DNA of 64,000 bases from the NCBI GenBank assembly GCA_965656525.1, contig CBFHKY010000003.1:1-64000 (forward strand), written 5' to 3'. This DNA is from Pseudomaricurvus sp965656525 (lineage in GTDB: Bacteria; Pseudomonadota; Gammaproteobacteria; Pseudomonadales; Cellvibrionaceae). The notes under the pieces were generated by a model. It saw nothing but the letters and a program-made list of their open reading frames with translations. It was not told the DNA's origin and ran no database searches. This document shows positions 32,933-42,139 of the stretch, piece by piece. Both the position numbers and the translations under genes were made by a program. Positions within the stretch are counted from its first letter, which is position 1, and the number at the start of each line of letters is the position of its first letter.

Positions 32933-34264
32933 ATGTCCGACATGACTCCTAGAGAAATCGTCCACGAGCTGGACAAACACATCATCGGCCAAAGCGAAGC
33001 CAAGCGAGCGGTGGCCATTGCACTGCGCAATCGCTGGCGCCGCATGCAGCTGAATGAAAACCTGCGCAATGAAATCACACCCAAAAACATCCTTATGATT
33101 GGCCCTACAGGGGTGGGTAAAACTGAAATCGCACGCCGCTTAGCCAAACTCGCTAACGCTCCATTCGTGAAAGTGGAAGCCACAAAGTTTACCGAAGTCG
33201 GCTATGTGGGCCGCGATGTGGAATCCATCATTCGCGACTTGGTAGATCGCGCCATCAAAATGCTCCGCGAAACGGAAATGAAAAAAGTGGCGCATCGCGC
33301 CGCCGATGCCGCTGAAGAACGCATCTTAGATGCATTATTACCTCCTGCTCGTGACGCGGGAACCAATGACAGCACACCACCGCAAGAAAGCACCACCCGA
33401 CAATTGTTCCGCAAAAAATTACGCGAAGGTGAGCTAGACGACAAAGAAATTGATATCGAAATTGCCAATACACCGATGGGCGTTGAAATTATGGCCCCTC
33501 CTGGCATGGAGGACATGACCAGTCAGCTGCAAAACATGTTCTCTTCTATGTCTTCGAAGCGCTCTAAAACTGCCAAGTTAACGGTCAAGCAGGCCTTTAA
33601 GCAAATTCAAGACGAAGAAGCTGCCAAGCTGGTTAACGAGGAAGACATCAAAAGTCAGGCAATTGCCGCCGCCGAACAAAACGGTATTGTCTTTTTGGAT
33701 GAAGTCGACAAGGTTGCCAAACGCAGTGAAGGTGCAGGCGGCGGAGACGTCTCACGTGAAGGTGTACAGCGAGACCTGCTGCCTTTAATTGAAGGCTGCA
33801 CGGTCAGCACCAAGCATGGCATGATTAAAACGGATCATATTTTATTCATTGCCTCCGGCGCCTTCCATTTGGCAAAACCGTCAGATCTCATTCCTGAACT
33901 ACAAGGTCGGCTGCCCATTCGGGTAGAGCTGCAAGCACTAACACCGGATGATTTTGAACGCATTCTTACCGAGCCCAACGCTTCGCTCACCGAGCAGCAA
34001 ATTGCACTGCTACAAACAGAAGGCACTGATCTCAAGTTCACGCCAGATGGTATTCGACGCATCGCCGAAACGGCCTATGAAGTGAATGAAAGCACTGAAA
34101 ACATTGGTGCTCGTCGGCTACACACCATCATGGAACGTTTGCTTGAGGGCGTTTCTTTTACGGCCGGCGACAGCAAACAAGATTTGGTCGTCGATGCCGC
34201 TTATGTGGATAAACACCTAGGAGAACTCGCGAAAGACGAAGACCTCAGCCGTTATATCTTATAA
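32933..34264 (+). CDS. hslU: ATPase subunit HslU of the HslVU protease
   Basis: AAA+ unfoldase that feeds proteins into HslV. The 443 residues have Walker A GPTGVGKTEIARRL (about 57-70), the pore loop GYVGRDVES (about 90), the inserted I domain (about 110-230), Walker B GIVFLDEVDK (about 250) and sensor 2 GARRLHTIMER (about 392). The C-terminus ending LSRYIL inserts into HslV to activate it. Confidence 0.98.
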   Translation: MSDMTPREIVHELDKHIIGQSEAKRAVAIALRNRWRRMQLNENLRNEITPKNILMIGPTGVGKTEIARRLAKLANAPFVKVEATKFTEVGYVGRDVESIIRDLVDRAIKMLRETEMKKVAHRAADAAEERILDALLPPARDAGTNDSTPPQESTTRQLFRKKLREGELDDKEIDIEIANTPMGVEIMAPPGMEDMTSQLQNMFSSMSSKRSKTAKLTVKQAFKQIQDEEAAKLVNEEDIKSQAIAAAEQNGIVFLDEVDKVAKRSEGAGGGDVSREGVQRDLLPLIEGCTVSTKHGMIKTDHILFIASGAFHLAKPSDLIPELQGRLPIRVELQALTPDDFERILTEPNASLTEQQIALLQTEGTDLKFTPDGIRRIAETAYEVNESTENIGARRLHTIMERLLEGVSFTAGDSKQDLVVDAAYVDKHLGELAKDEDLSRYIL

Positions 34265-34278
34265 GAACGTTAGGGTCC

Positions 34279-34310
34279 GCAAGCCGACTTTGACAGCAAA
34301 GTCGGCTTGC
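34279..34310 (+). terminator. Hairpin after hslU
   Basis: Perfect 14-bp stem GCAAGCCGACTTTG / CAAAGTCGGCTTGC around the loop ACAG, 14 bp after the hslU stop. Only a mixed T/A run follows (TTAATTTATT), so read-through into the next gene is possible. Confidence 0.65.
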
Positions 34311-34334
34311 TTAATTTATTACGGAATATTGTTT

Positions 34335-34736
34335 ATGTCTTCATCCAAAACACCAACCAAGCCTTCTAAAATTAAGCTGCACAAAAAACAAGGGGTGTTG
34401 GATGTGGAGTTCCCGAGTGGCTACTACCAACTGTCCGCTGAGTTTCTACGAGTGCACTCGCCTTCAGCTGAAGTTCAGGGCCACGGGCCGGGACAAGAAG
34501 TGCTTCAGCACGGCAAGCGCTTCGTAAACATTGAAAAACTGGAAGCCGCAGGTCACTACGGGCTACGCATTTACTTCGACGATGAACACAACACGGGGCT
34601 GTATTCCTGGAAACTTTTGGAAGAGATGGGCGTAAACCAAGAATCACTCTGGCAAGCTTACTTGGACAAGCTTCATCAGGCTGGAAAATCGCGAGACCCG
34701 CATGAATCTGCTGTAAAGATTATCGACTTCCCTTAA
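34335..34736 (+). CDS. DUF971 (gamma-butyrobetaine hydroxylase-like N-terminal domain) protein
   Basis: A 133-residue single-domain protein (LHKKQGVLDVEFPSGYYQLS, YGLRIYFDDEHNTGLYSW). DUF971 is the domain found at the N-terminus of gamma-butyrobetaine hydroxylase and as a stand-alone protein beside hslVU in many gammaproteobacteria. The expected residue pattern for metal binding is not evident, and its function is not established. The ATG at 34335 is preferred because the upstream in-frame codons overlap the hslU hairpin. Confidence 0.85.
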   Translation: MSSSKTPTKPSKIKLHKKQGVLDVEFPSGYYQLSAEFLRVHSPSAEVQGHGPGQEVLQHGKRFVNIEKLEAAGHYGLRIYFDDEHNTGLYSWKLLEEMGVNQESLWQAYLDKLHQAGKSRDPHESAVKIIDFP

Positions 34737-34940
34737 AACCCGCATCATTGGACTCTACTATTTATAGCAGTGGCACCCCTTTCATCTTCCTACCATACCA
34801 TCCGGTCAACTTAATGGTTTATACGTCCAAACTTCTGGATTGTGCGCAAACAGTCCATTGAGGTGACAACCGCTCAAACGCAGTTGCCACATTTTATATC
34901 CCAAAGCCTGTAAAAGCGGTATTGATTAAGCCCTAAAACA

Positions 34941-35561
34941 TTAGCTCATATAAACTGGCCCAACACCTACCGACCAAACAATGACCGACGCAATCATCAC
35001 TGTAACCATAAGTACGAGGCCGGCAGTGACTGTCGATGAAGCAAACACAAACCCCTGCTCTTTAGGAATGTTCATTAAAATAGGTAAGCCATGATATAGC
35101 AGGTAGATCGAATATGCCCCTGCCACGCCCATAACACTCACGACCAGCCAAGGTGATGGGTAAAGCAAGGCAACGCCCGCCAGCATAAGAGGGGTTGTCA
35201 CATACACAGCCAACGCCGTGCCTTCATAGTGCCGCTCATCTCGCGAGTCGTTCACACCAAAACTTCGCTCCATCCAATTGATGAATTCACCCAGAACGTA
35301 CACACCCACATTAATCGCCATATACGCCAGAAAACACAAGCTCAATGCACTCATCGGAGTTAGCCGTACCGACTCACCAGAGCCTACCTGCCAGCCAACT
35401 GCCGTCACACCAAAGTAAGCACAAATTGCCGGGATCAAGGCCAAGAAAGGAACATGACTCATAAATACTGACATAAAGCTTTCGTTACGTTGCCGACGAA
35501 TCGCATGCCATTCTGAGTCTGGATGAATAAAGATGCCAAGTGTGTGCTGCAGTAGAGTCAT
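34941..35561 (-). CDS. Yip1-family integral membrane protein
   Basis: A 206-residue protein starting at an ATG with GGGGT 6 bp upstream. The soluble start MTLLQHTLGIFIHPDSEWHAIRRQ is typical of bacterial Yip1 (PF04893) proteins, followed by five hydrophobic segments (about 35-53, 70-92, 118-137, 140-160, 178-200). No catalytic motif is seen and function is unknown. It is isolated: 204 bp past convergent DUF971 and divergent from the oxidase region across an AT-rich stretch. Confidence 0.75.
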   Translation of the reverse strand: MTLLQHTLGIFIHPDSEWHAIRRQRNESFMSVFMSHVPFLALIPAICAYFGVTAVGWQVGSGESVRLTPMSALSLCFLAYMAINVGVYVLGEFINWMERSFGVNDSRDERHYEGTALAVYVTTPLMLAGVALLYPSPWLVVSVMGVAGAYSIYLLYHGLPILMNIPKEQGFVFASSTVTAGLVLMVTVMIASVIVWSVGVGPVYMS

Positions 35562-35897
35562 TCTATTACCCCTGATGATTTTATTGTTGGAGCTCACCCT
35601 TAGTATTACACAATGAAAAAACACAAAGACAAAAAAAGAGAATGGTTTATGGATTGTTTATACATAATAAAAATATTTTACATTCATTATCGAGATAAAA
35701 AATAACCATAAGAAATTAAGATTACTTTTGTAGATTTCATTTTGCTGTAAAAAAATCGTTACTTTTCTGTTGCTACCCTACATTCGTTACCGTGAGTAAT
35801 TTCTTCTCACTCATTTTTTCCTTTTGAAATTTAAGTACTCTTAAAAAGGATTTTTATCTTCTAAACTGTCAATGGATACCCAACGGCATCAAATACG
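35562..35897. other. AT-rich intergenic region before the oxidase cluster
   Basis: 336 bp without a gene, visibly richer in A/T than its surroundings (for instance 35630-35760). It must hold the promoter of the Yip1 gene on the minus strand and of the DUF2970/cox genes on the plus strand. Several T-rich and A-rich tracts could serve as UP elements, but no consensus pair of -35/-10 boxes stands out. Confidence 0.5.
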
Positions 35898-36101
35898 ATG
35901 ATAAAAAAAATATTTCATATACTCAAAAGTGTTACCGGTGCAATGATCGGCGTACAGGGAGGAGCTCACTTAGAACAAGATTTTAAAAAAAAGAGCCCTA
36001 TCCCGTTCATAATCGCTGGAATTTTTATGACCGCGATTTTTGTTTTTGTACTCTTATTCATTGTACAAATGGTTTTGACAAACCCTGACCTTATAAATTA
36101 G
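35898..36101 (+). CDS. DUF2970 small membrane protein
   Basis: A 67-residue protein with one membrane segment (FIIAGIFMTAIFVFVLLFIVQMVL, about 37-60) behind an N-terminal amphipathic part with GVQGGAHLEQDFKKKSP, the DUF2970 signature. The family is often found at cytochrome c oxidase loci, and this gene is 133 bp before coxB in the same direction. A role in oxidase assembly is inferred from position only. The ribosome binding site is weak. Confidence 0.8.
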   Translation: MIKKIFHILKSVTGAMIGVQGGAHLEQDFKKKSPIPFIIAGIFMTAIFVFVLLFIVQMVLTNPDLIN

Positions 36102-36234
36102 CTTGGATACATCACCTATCAAAAACTGACCGACGGAGTGGTTTATATCCATTAAGATTTTTTGATGATGGTTTACCCATCTATCTTTTTCACGGACAGT
36201 ACTTGTTAATAATTAAAAAAACAGGCAAGAAATT

Positions 36235-37401
36235 ATGGAAAAGACTGTAATTCGCAAAGCGAAAGAAACGCTTGCGTACGCATCATTCATGCTTGGCTTC
36301 ATCATTCTTCTTCCACAAACCGTTAGCGCGGCGTCAAAATACAATATGCCAGAAGGCGTGACCGACATCAGCCAGTCAGTTTACAGTCTTCACATGACCA
36401 TTTTCTGGGTGTGCGTTGCGATCGCGGTTGTGGTCTTTGGTGTCATGTTTTGGTCCATCATTCACCATAGAAAATCCAAAGGTGCAAAAGCCGCTCATTT
36501 CCATGAGAACACTGTCGTTGAAATCATCTGGACACTGATCCCTATGGTTATCTTGGTTGCAATGGCCATACCCGCAACGGCCACATTAATCGAAATGTAT
36601 GACACCAGCGATGCAGATTTGGATGTGCAAATCACCGGCTATCAATGGAAATGGCATTACAAATATTTGGGTGAAGATCTGGAGTTTTTTTCTGTTTTGA
36701 CAACGCCTCGTGAACAGATCAATAACCAAGAAGAAAAAGGTGAGCATTATCTATTGGAAGTAGACAACCCTCTGGTGATCCCTACAGGAAAAAAGGTTCG
36801 CTTCTTGTTAACTTCCAATGATGTGATTCATTCATGGTGGGTACCTCAGCTTGCAGTCAAGAAAGACACCATCCCTGGTTTTATCAACGAATCTTGGACG
36901 CGAATTGATGAGCCGGGGATCTTCCGAGGTCAATGCGCTGAATTGTGCGGCAAAGATCACGGTTTTATGCCCATTGTGGTTGAAGCAAAATCGCCTGAAG
37001 ATTTTCAAAAATGGCTAGCCCAAAAACACGCCGAAAAATTAGAAAAAGCTAAAGCCGTCGCGGTGGCCAGCGCTAGAGCGTGGAGTCATGAAGAGCTCAT
37101 GGCTGAAGGCGAAAAAGTTTACGCCCGAACTTGTGCTGTCTGCCATCAACCATCAGGGGCTGGAATGCCGCCGCTGTTTCCTTCACTTATTAACAGCCCA
37201 ATTATTACTGGCGACGTGAGTGCTCATATCGATATCGTGTTGCACGGAAAACCGGGTTCAGCCATGCAAGCGTTTGGCAATCAATTATCGCCTGCCGAAA
37301 TAGCTGCGGTAGTCACCTATGAACGCAATGCGTGGGGCAACGACAGTGGCGATACGGTTACACCTTCCGACGTCATCGCTGCTAAAGCTCTAAAACCATA
37401 A
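36235..37401 (+). CDS. coxB: Cytochrome c oxidase subunit II with fused cytochrome c
   Basis: Electron-entry subunit of the aa3/caa3 terminal oxidase. 388 residues: signal peptide (about 1-32, cut near SAAS), two membrane helices (about 52-75 and 95-118), a cupredoxin domain with CuA ligands His199, Cys234, Cys238, His242 and Met245 (GQCAELCGKDHGFM), then a C-terminal class I cytochrome c domain with CAVCH at 300-304 and a distal Met in SAMQAF. The fused heme c makes this a caa3-type oxidase. First structural gene of the cluster; 60 bp before coxA. Confidence 0.97.
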   Translation: MEKTVIRKAKETLAYASFMLGFIILLPQTVSAASKYNMPEGVTDISQSVYSLHMTIFWVCVAIAVVVFGVMFWSIIHHRKSKGAKAAHFHENTVVEIIWTLIPMVILVAMAIPATATLIEMYDTSDADLDVQITGYQWKWHYKYLGEDLEFFSVLTTPREQINNQEEKGEHYLLEVDNPLVIPTGKKVRFLLTSNDVIHSWWVPQLAVKKDTIPGFINESWTRIDEPGIFRGQCAELCGKDHGFMPIVVEAKSPEDFQKWLAQKHAEKLEKAKAVAVASARAWSHEELMAEGEKVYARTCAVCHQPSGAGMPPLFPSLINSPIITGDVSAHIDIVLHGKPGSAMQAFGNQLSPAEIAAVVTYERNAWGNDSGDTVTPSDVIAAKALKP

Positions 37402-37461
37402 ATTGTAAACAACAGTATTTCTACACCATAGGCATAACAAAAATAACGACAGGAGATCACT

Positions 37462-39048
37462 ATGGGTTTGGCAACTGATTACGCGGCTGAAAGCCCCGAT
37501 CACCATGGACCAGCTAAAGGTATTAGCCGCTGGTTTTTCACTACCAACCACAAAGACATCGGTACGCTATATCTGTGGTTTTCTTTCATCATGTTCTTTA
37601 CTGGCGGTCTTATGGCACTGGTCGTTCGGGCTGAATTATTTCAGCCCGGGCTGCAGCTGGTTGATCCTGGATTCTTTAACCAGATGACCACCATGCACGG
37701 ACTGATCATGGTATTTGGCGCAGTGATGCCAGCGTTTGTTGGCTTAGCGAATTGGATGATTCCTATTATGGTTGGCGGGCCAGACATGGCTTTACCAAGG
37801 ATGAACAACTTAAGCTTTTGGATTCTACCGTTTGCGTTTGGCATGTTGCTGTTAACGCTGTTTATGGATGGTGGTGGACCAAACTTTGGCTGGACATTTT
37901 ACGCACCACTGTCCACACAGTACGCGCCGCCCAGCGTCACTTACTTTATCTTTGCGATTCACCTCATGGGAATTTCTTCCATCATGGGGGCTATTAATGT
38001 GATTGTAACCATATTTAATATGCGCGCACCCGGCATGACACTGATGAAGATGCCGTTGTTTGTGTGGACTTGGCTAATCACAGCGTTTTTGTTGCTCGCG
38101 GCCATGCCTGTTTTGGCGTGCGTAGTAACAATGATGCTATTCGATATCAATTTTGGCACCAGTTTTTTTAATGCCGCCGGTGGTGGTGATCCAGTTCTCT
38201 TTCAACACCTCTTCTGGTTCTTTGGGCATCCAGAAGTGTACATCATGATTTTGCCCGCGTTCGGTATCATATCGCAGATCATCCCAGCTTTTAGTCGTAA
38301 AAAATTATTTGGCTACGCCTCAATGGTGTACGCCACATCCTCTATTGCACTGTTGTCATTTCTTGTCTGGGCTCACCACATGTTTACCGTTGGCATGCCT
38401 TTAGCCGGTGAACTGTTTTTCATGTACGCCACCATGCTGATTGCAGTTCCAACAGGGGTAAAAGTCTTTAACTGGGTCAGCACAATGTTCCGAGGCTCGC
38501 TGACGTTTGAAACCCCCATGTTGTTTGCCATTGCTTTCATCGTACTATTCACTATCGGCGGGCTTTCTGGATTGATGCTGGCGATATCACCTGCTGACTT
38601 TCAATACCACGACACGTATTTTGTCGTCGCTCATTTTCATTACGTATTGGTCCCTGGGGCCGTCTTTTCGATCATTGCCGCTGTGTATTACTGGCTGCCA
38701 AAATGGACAGGCCACATGTATGACGAAACCTTAGGGAAAATTCATTTCTGGTGGTCGTTCATAGGTTTAAACCTAACGTTCTTCCCTATGCATTTTATTG
38801 GCTTAGCCGGTATGCCACGACGTATCCCCGACTACGCCCTACAGTTTGCCGATTTTAATATGATTGCCAGTATCGGTGGTTTTGTCTTTGGCTTTGCCCA
38901 AGTATTCTTTCTTTACATTGTGGTGAAATGCATTTTCGGTGGAGAAAAAGCACCAGCGAAACCTTGGGAAGGAGCAGAAGGCCTAGAGTGGGATTTGCCT
39001 TCACCGGCGCCTTATCACAGTTTTTCAACACCACCTAAAGTGGATTGA
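37462..39048 (+). CDS. coxA: Cytochrome c oxidase subunit I
   Basis: Catalytic subunit that reduces O2 and pumps protons. The 528 residues form about 12 membrane helices. Heme a ligands are His79 and His393, heme a3 is His391, CuB is held by His256, His305 and His306, and Tyr260 is placed for the His-Tyr cross-link. GHPEVY with Glu258 classifies it as A1-type heme-copper oxidase. RBS AGGAG is at 7 bp. Confidence 0.98.
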   Translation: MGLATDYAAESPDHHGPAKGISRWFFTTNHKDIGTLYLWFSFIMFFTGGLMALVVRAELFQPGLQLVDPGFFNQMTTMHGLIMVFGAVMPAFVGLANWMIPIMVGGPDMALPRMNNLSFWILPFAFGMLLLTLFMDGGGPNFGWTFYAPLSTQYAPPSVTYFIFAIHLMGISSIMGAINVIVTIFNMRAPGMTLMKMPLFVWTWLITAFLLLAAMPVLACVVTMMLFDINFGTSFFNAAGGGDPVLFQHLFWFFGHPEVYIMILPAFGIISQIIPAFSRKKLFGYASMVYATSSIALLSFLVWAHHMFTVGMPLAGELFFMYATMLIAVPTGVKVFNWVSTMFRGSLTFETPMLFAIAFIVLFTIGGLSGLMLAISPADFQYHDTYFVVAHFHYVLVPGAVFSIIAAVYYWLPKWTGHMYDETLGKIHFWWSFIGLNLTFFPMHFIGLAGMPRRIPDYALQFADFNMIASIGGFVFGFAQVFFLYIVVKCIFGGEKAPAKPWEGAEGLEWDLPSPAPYHSFSTPPKVD

Positions 39049-39050
39049 TT

Positions 39051-39605
39051 ATGGCTAATAAAAAACAAAAAACTTTGGTTTTAATCACACTGATACCAAT
39101 TGTTATGTTCGGCTTCGGCTTTGCGTTAGTACCACTTTATGATGTGTTTTGCCGCATTACCGGTTTGAATGGCAAAGTAAATACGTCACCGGCTGTCAGT
39201 ACTCAAACGACCGAATTAGAAAAATCAGAAGATTTACCCAGCAGAGAAGTGCGCGTTCAATTTGTTACTCAAAACAACGCCAGTATGCCTTGGGATTTCT
39301 CAGCGGTTGAAGCCGATCAAGTAGCGGTTAACACTGGTGACAATAAACAAGTTTTTTTCCGCGTTACCAATACCACCAATGAATTGATGCGCGGTCGAGC
39401 GGTTCCTAGTGTCAGCCCCTCAGAAGCCGCTCAATATTTTCATAAAGTGCAGTGTTTTTGCTTCGATCAACAAGAGCTTAAAGCCGGTGAAACTTTGGAT
39501 ATGGGTGTTGTATTCGTCGTTGATAAAAAGCTGCCAGAACACATTCATACCATCACATTAGCCTATACTTTATTTGATGTATCTTTAATGGCGGCGAACA
39601 ATTGA
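39051..39605 (+). CDS. ctaG: Cytochrome c oxidase assembly protein CtaG (Cox11)
   Basis: Copper chaperone that inserts CuB into subunit I. The ATG at 39051, 2 bp after the coxA stop, gives 184 residues: one N-terminal membrane anchor (LVLITLIPIVMFGFGFALVPLYDVFC, about 8-33) and an immunoglobulin-like periplasmic domain with the copper-binding CFCFDQQ (about 139-145). PLYDVFCRITG is a family hallmark. Confidence 0.96.
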   Translation: MANKKQKTLVLITLIPIVMFGFGFALVPLYDVFCRITGLNGKVNTSPAVSTQTTELEKSEDLPSREVRVQFVTQNNASMPWDFSAVEADQVAVNTGDNKQVFFRVTNTTNELMRGRAVPSVSPSEAAQYFHKVQCFCFDQQELKAGETLDMGVVFVVDKKLPEHIHTITLAYTLFDVSLMAANN

Positions 39606-39690
39606 ATCTCACCGCACAAAAAAACGATAAAAGGGTGTTTCAATAAGCGTGTAGTTTAGACGCGTAAACGCCATCAAAGGAGAGCAGTGC

Positions 39691-40554
39691 ATGAGTCAAT
39701 CACACTACTATGTGCCAGAGCAAAGTCACTGGCCTATTGTTGCCGCTGTTAGTTTGTTTCTTGTTGCCGCCGGTACAGCACATGCTCTGATTTATGGTCA
39801 GAGTCTTCTGCTAGTGATCGGCCTCGGGTGTTTGGCGTATTTATTTTTTGGTTGGTTTGCCACGGTCGTTAAAGAAAACGAAACAGGGCTGCTGAACAAT
39901 CCACAGATAGATCGCTCATTTCGAATGGGCATGAGCTGGTTTATTTTTTCTGAAATCATGTTTTTTGCCGCACTGTTTGGTGCTTTATTTTACGTTAGGA
40001 TGTTGGCCATACCTTGGCTATCCGGAGAAGGCACAAAACCAATGAACAGCTTATTGTGGCCTGATTTTTTAAACAGTTGGCCGCTCATGAATCCACCTGA
40101 TACAGCTTTATTCAAAGGCCCAACCCACGTCGTTGATCCTTGGCATTTACCACTCGTGAATACGTTATTATTGGTGACCTCTAGCATCACTTTAACGTTT
40201 GCTCACCACGCGTTGAAACACGAGCAACGTGTTAAAGCAATACGTTGGATGCTAGCCACTGTTGCATTGGGTTTGTGTTTCTTAGTCGTTCAAGCGTACG
40301 AATATTATGAAGCTTACACCCACCTTGGATTAACATTGAACGCGGGCATCTATGGCGCAACTTTTTTCTTGTTGACCGGTTTTCACGGTATGCACGTAAC
40401 GCTTGGCACCATTATTTTAATCGCTATTACGGCACGTTTGATAAAAGGACACTTCACCCCCAACAGCCATTTTGGGTTTGAAGCCAGTGCATGGTACTGG
40501 CATTTCGTGGACGTAGTATGGCTAGGCTTATTTATCTTTGTGTATGTTTTATAA
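39691..40554 (+). CDS. coxC: Cytochrome c oxidase subunit III
   Basis: Seven-helix subunit that stabilises the oxidase. The 287 residues include MSWFIFSEIMFFAALFGALFY (about 75-95), HALKHEQR, GFHGMHVTLGTI (about 230-241) and the terminal WYWHFVDVVWLGLFIFVYV. Start with AAAGGAGAG at 6 bp. Confidence 0.97.
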   Translation: MSQSHYYVPEQSHWPIVAAVSLFLVAAGTAHALIYGQSLLLVIGLGCLAYLFFGWFATVVKENETGLLNNPQIDRSFRMGMSWFIFSEIMFFAALFGALFYVRMLAIPWLSGEGTKPMNSLLWPDFLNSWPLMNPPDTALFKGPTHVVDPWHLPLVNTLLLVTSSITLTFAHHALKHEQRVKAIRWMLATVALGLCFLVVQAYEYYEAYTHLGLTLNAGIYGATFFLLTGFHGMHVTLGTIILIAITARLIKGHFTPNSHFGFEASAWYWHFVDVVWLGLFIFVYVL

Positions 40555-40562
40555 ACAAGAGA

Positions 40563-40772
40563 CTACCAAGGAGCATGATTTTGCAGTGCTCCGGTATAAA
40601 CACCTACAACAAGAACAAGTAACAATAAAGCGGCAATCGACACTCGAAACTTAAGTGAAGTCAGCAGCCGACTTTTAGAAGAGCTACTGGGGTCTTTTAC
40701 TAAAAAATAAAAACCAAATCCAAGGCTCAATAACATCAATAAGAACAACAACACTATTATTATTTTAATCAT
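40563..40772 (-). CDS. DUF2909 twin-transmembrane protein, antisense within the cox cluster
   Basis: A 69-residue protein with two membrane helices (about 4-25 and 44-64) joined by a Ser/Lys-rich loop (KDPSSSSKSRLLTSLKFR). This matches the DUF2909 family, found at cytochrome c oxidase loci. It is on the strand opposite to coxC and SURF1, 8 bp from the coxC stop and 49 bp from the SURF1 start. Its function is unknown; an oxidase link is inferred from position. Confidence 0.8.
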   Translation of the reverse strand: MIKIIIVLLFLLMLLSLGFGFYFLVKDPSSSSKSRLLTSLKFRVSIAALLLLVLVVGVYTGALQNHAPW

Positions 40773-40821
40773 GGCTTTATCCCTAACGGTAAATGCTTCC
40801 TTAGTATAGCGGCTGTTATCA

Positions 40822-41553
40822 ATGCTTCGTCAATGGATTTGGTTTTTTTGTCTTGTCTCGCTAGGCTGCTTAGGCGTTGTTCTGGGAAGCTGGCAGTGGC
40901 AGAAAGCTAATGACAAAGAGCACATTGCCCAAAAAGATCAAACACGACAGCCCTTTGTTCAGTGGCAGCTAGAGCGAAAAAATAACCCAGAATTCAGCTG
41001 GGAAGATGAAAGCTTATGGCTGGGAAAGCGCTTATCCATCGAGGGTTTTTTCGATTCAAACTTTGTAGGATTTCTTGATAATCAAATGATAGAAGGTCAA
41101 CCAGGGCTTGATGTATTGGGTGTTTTAGCCACGACAAATGGGGACCATATTCTCGTCAATCGTGGCTGGATTCCTTGGGCGCAACGCGATCAACTGCCCA
41201 GTATCCAACACCCGACTGTGAAGGTTTACTTGAATGGAACACTCTACCCTTTTAGCCGCCCCGGTTTACAGTTGGGCGAGTACCCGCCGCTAAAAAAACT
41301 GCCAATACGATTACCGTGGGCAGACCAACAACAACTAGAACAACATTTGGATTTATCGTTGCTGAGTGCAGAATTTCGGGTGGATAGTGATCAGCCGGAC
41401 ATGTATCAAGCGCACTGGCAACTCTCTGTCATGTCACCGGCCAAGCACCGAGCCTACGCTTGGCAGTGGGCTGGCTTAACGCTGTTAACTTGGGGATACG
41501 CTCTATGGACACTGTTTCACTTAAAAGCCAAAACTCGGCAGGCCAGCCGATGA
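40822..41553 (+). CDS. SURF1 family oxidase assembly protein
   Basis: Helps place heme a in subunit I. 243 residues: N-terminal membrane helix (about 4-22) with LGSWQWQKA just after it, a periplasmic beta-rich domain with GFLDNQMIEGQPGLDVLGVL and VNRGWIPWA (about 80-125), and a C-terminal helix (about 213-231, WQWAGLTLLTWGYALWTLFH). The stop overlaps the next start (ATGA). Confidence 0.92.
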   Translation: MLRQWIWFFCLVSLGCLGVVLGSWQWQKANDKEHIAQKDQTRQPFVQWQLERKNNPEFSWEDESLWLGKRLSIEGFFDSNFVGFLDNQMIEGQPGLDVLGVLATTNGDHILVNRGWIPWAQRDQLPSIQHPTVKVYLNGTLYPFSRPGLQLGEYPPLKKLPIRLPWADQQQLEQHLDLSLLSAEFRVDSDQPDMYQAHWQLSVMSPAKHRAYAWQWAGLTLLTWGYALWTLFHLKAKTRQASR

Positions 41554-42113
41554 ATACTGACCATTCAGCGAACCAACAGTCGCCATTACCCTCTGGCATT
41601 CGATACGGTCAACGTAAATTGCTTATCTTATTGGCCATTGGTTTTGCTCCCATGATCGCCGCCTGGTCTTTGTACCTAAGCAATTGGCAGCCTGCTAGCC
41701 TGACAGCCAACGGCACACTGATCACCCCAGCGCAGCCCAGTGAACAATGGTGGTTAGCTGACAATTCTGACGCTTTACTTGCACTGCGTGGCCACTGGGT
41801 GATTGTAGAAGTTTTACCAGAGCCTTGTAACAGCCAATGTCGGCAGGCCATTCAACCACTGACACAAATGCACATGGCACTAGGAAAAGAAGCCGAGCGT
41901 GTGCGACGCCTGTGGATAGGCAATACAACGTCTGGCATAGAAGACCCTTATCTAACCATACACCCCCGCGTACCACTAGCCGTACCCAACCAGCAAACAC
42001 GTTTTTTGGTTGATCCACTCGGCAATCTGGTGATGACTTACACACAGGGTCAGGATGTCCGTCAAATTATGAAAGATATCAAACGTCTACTAAAAGCTTC
42101 CAGCATCGGCTGA
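41550..42113 (+). CDS. Membrane-anchored thioredoxin-fold-like protein of the oxidase cluster
   Basis: A 187-residue protein with one N-terminal membrane helix (LLILLAIGFAPMIAAWSLYL, about 24-43) and a periplasmic domain. LRGHWVIVEVLPEPCNSQCRQAI (about 78-100) has a CxxxC pair where Sco proteins have CxxxC for copper; FLVDPLGNLVMTYTQ resembles the end of a Sco/thioredoxin fold. It lies where a conserved hypothetical protein sits in Pseudomonas cox loci. No histidine typical of Sco copper binding is evident, so copper delivery is only suggested. Confidence 0.65.
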   Translation: MNTDHSANQQSPLPSGIRYGQRKLLILLAIGFAPMIAAWSLYLSNWQPASLTANGTLITPAQPSEQWWLADNSDALLALRGHWVIVEVLPEPCNSQCRQAIQPLTQMHMALGKEAERVRRLWIGNTTSGIEDPYLTIHPRVPLAVPNQQTRFLVDPLGNLVMTYTQGQDVRQIMKDIKRLLKASSIG

Positions 42114-42139
42114 CACAAACATTGAACAAGGCATGTCTT

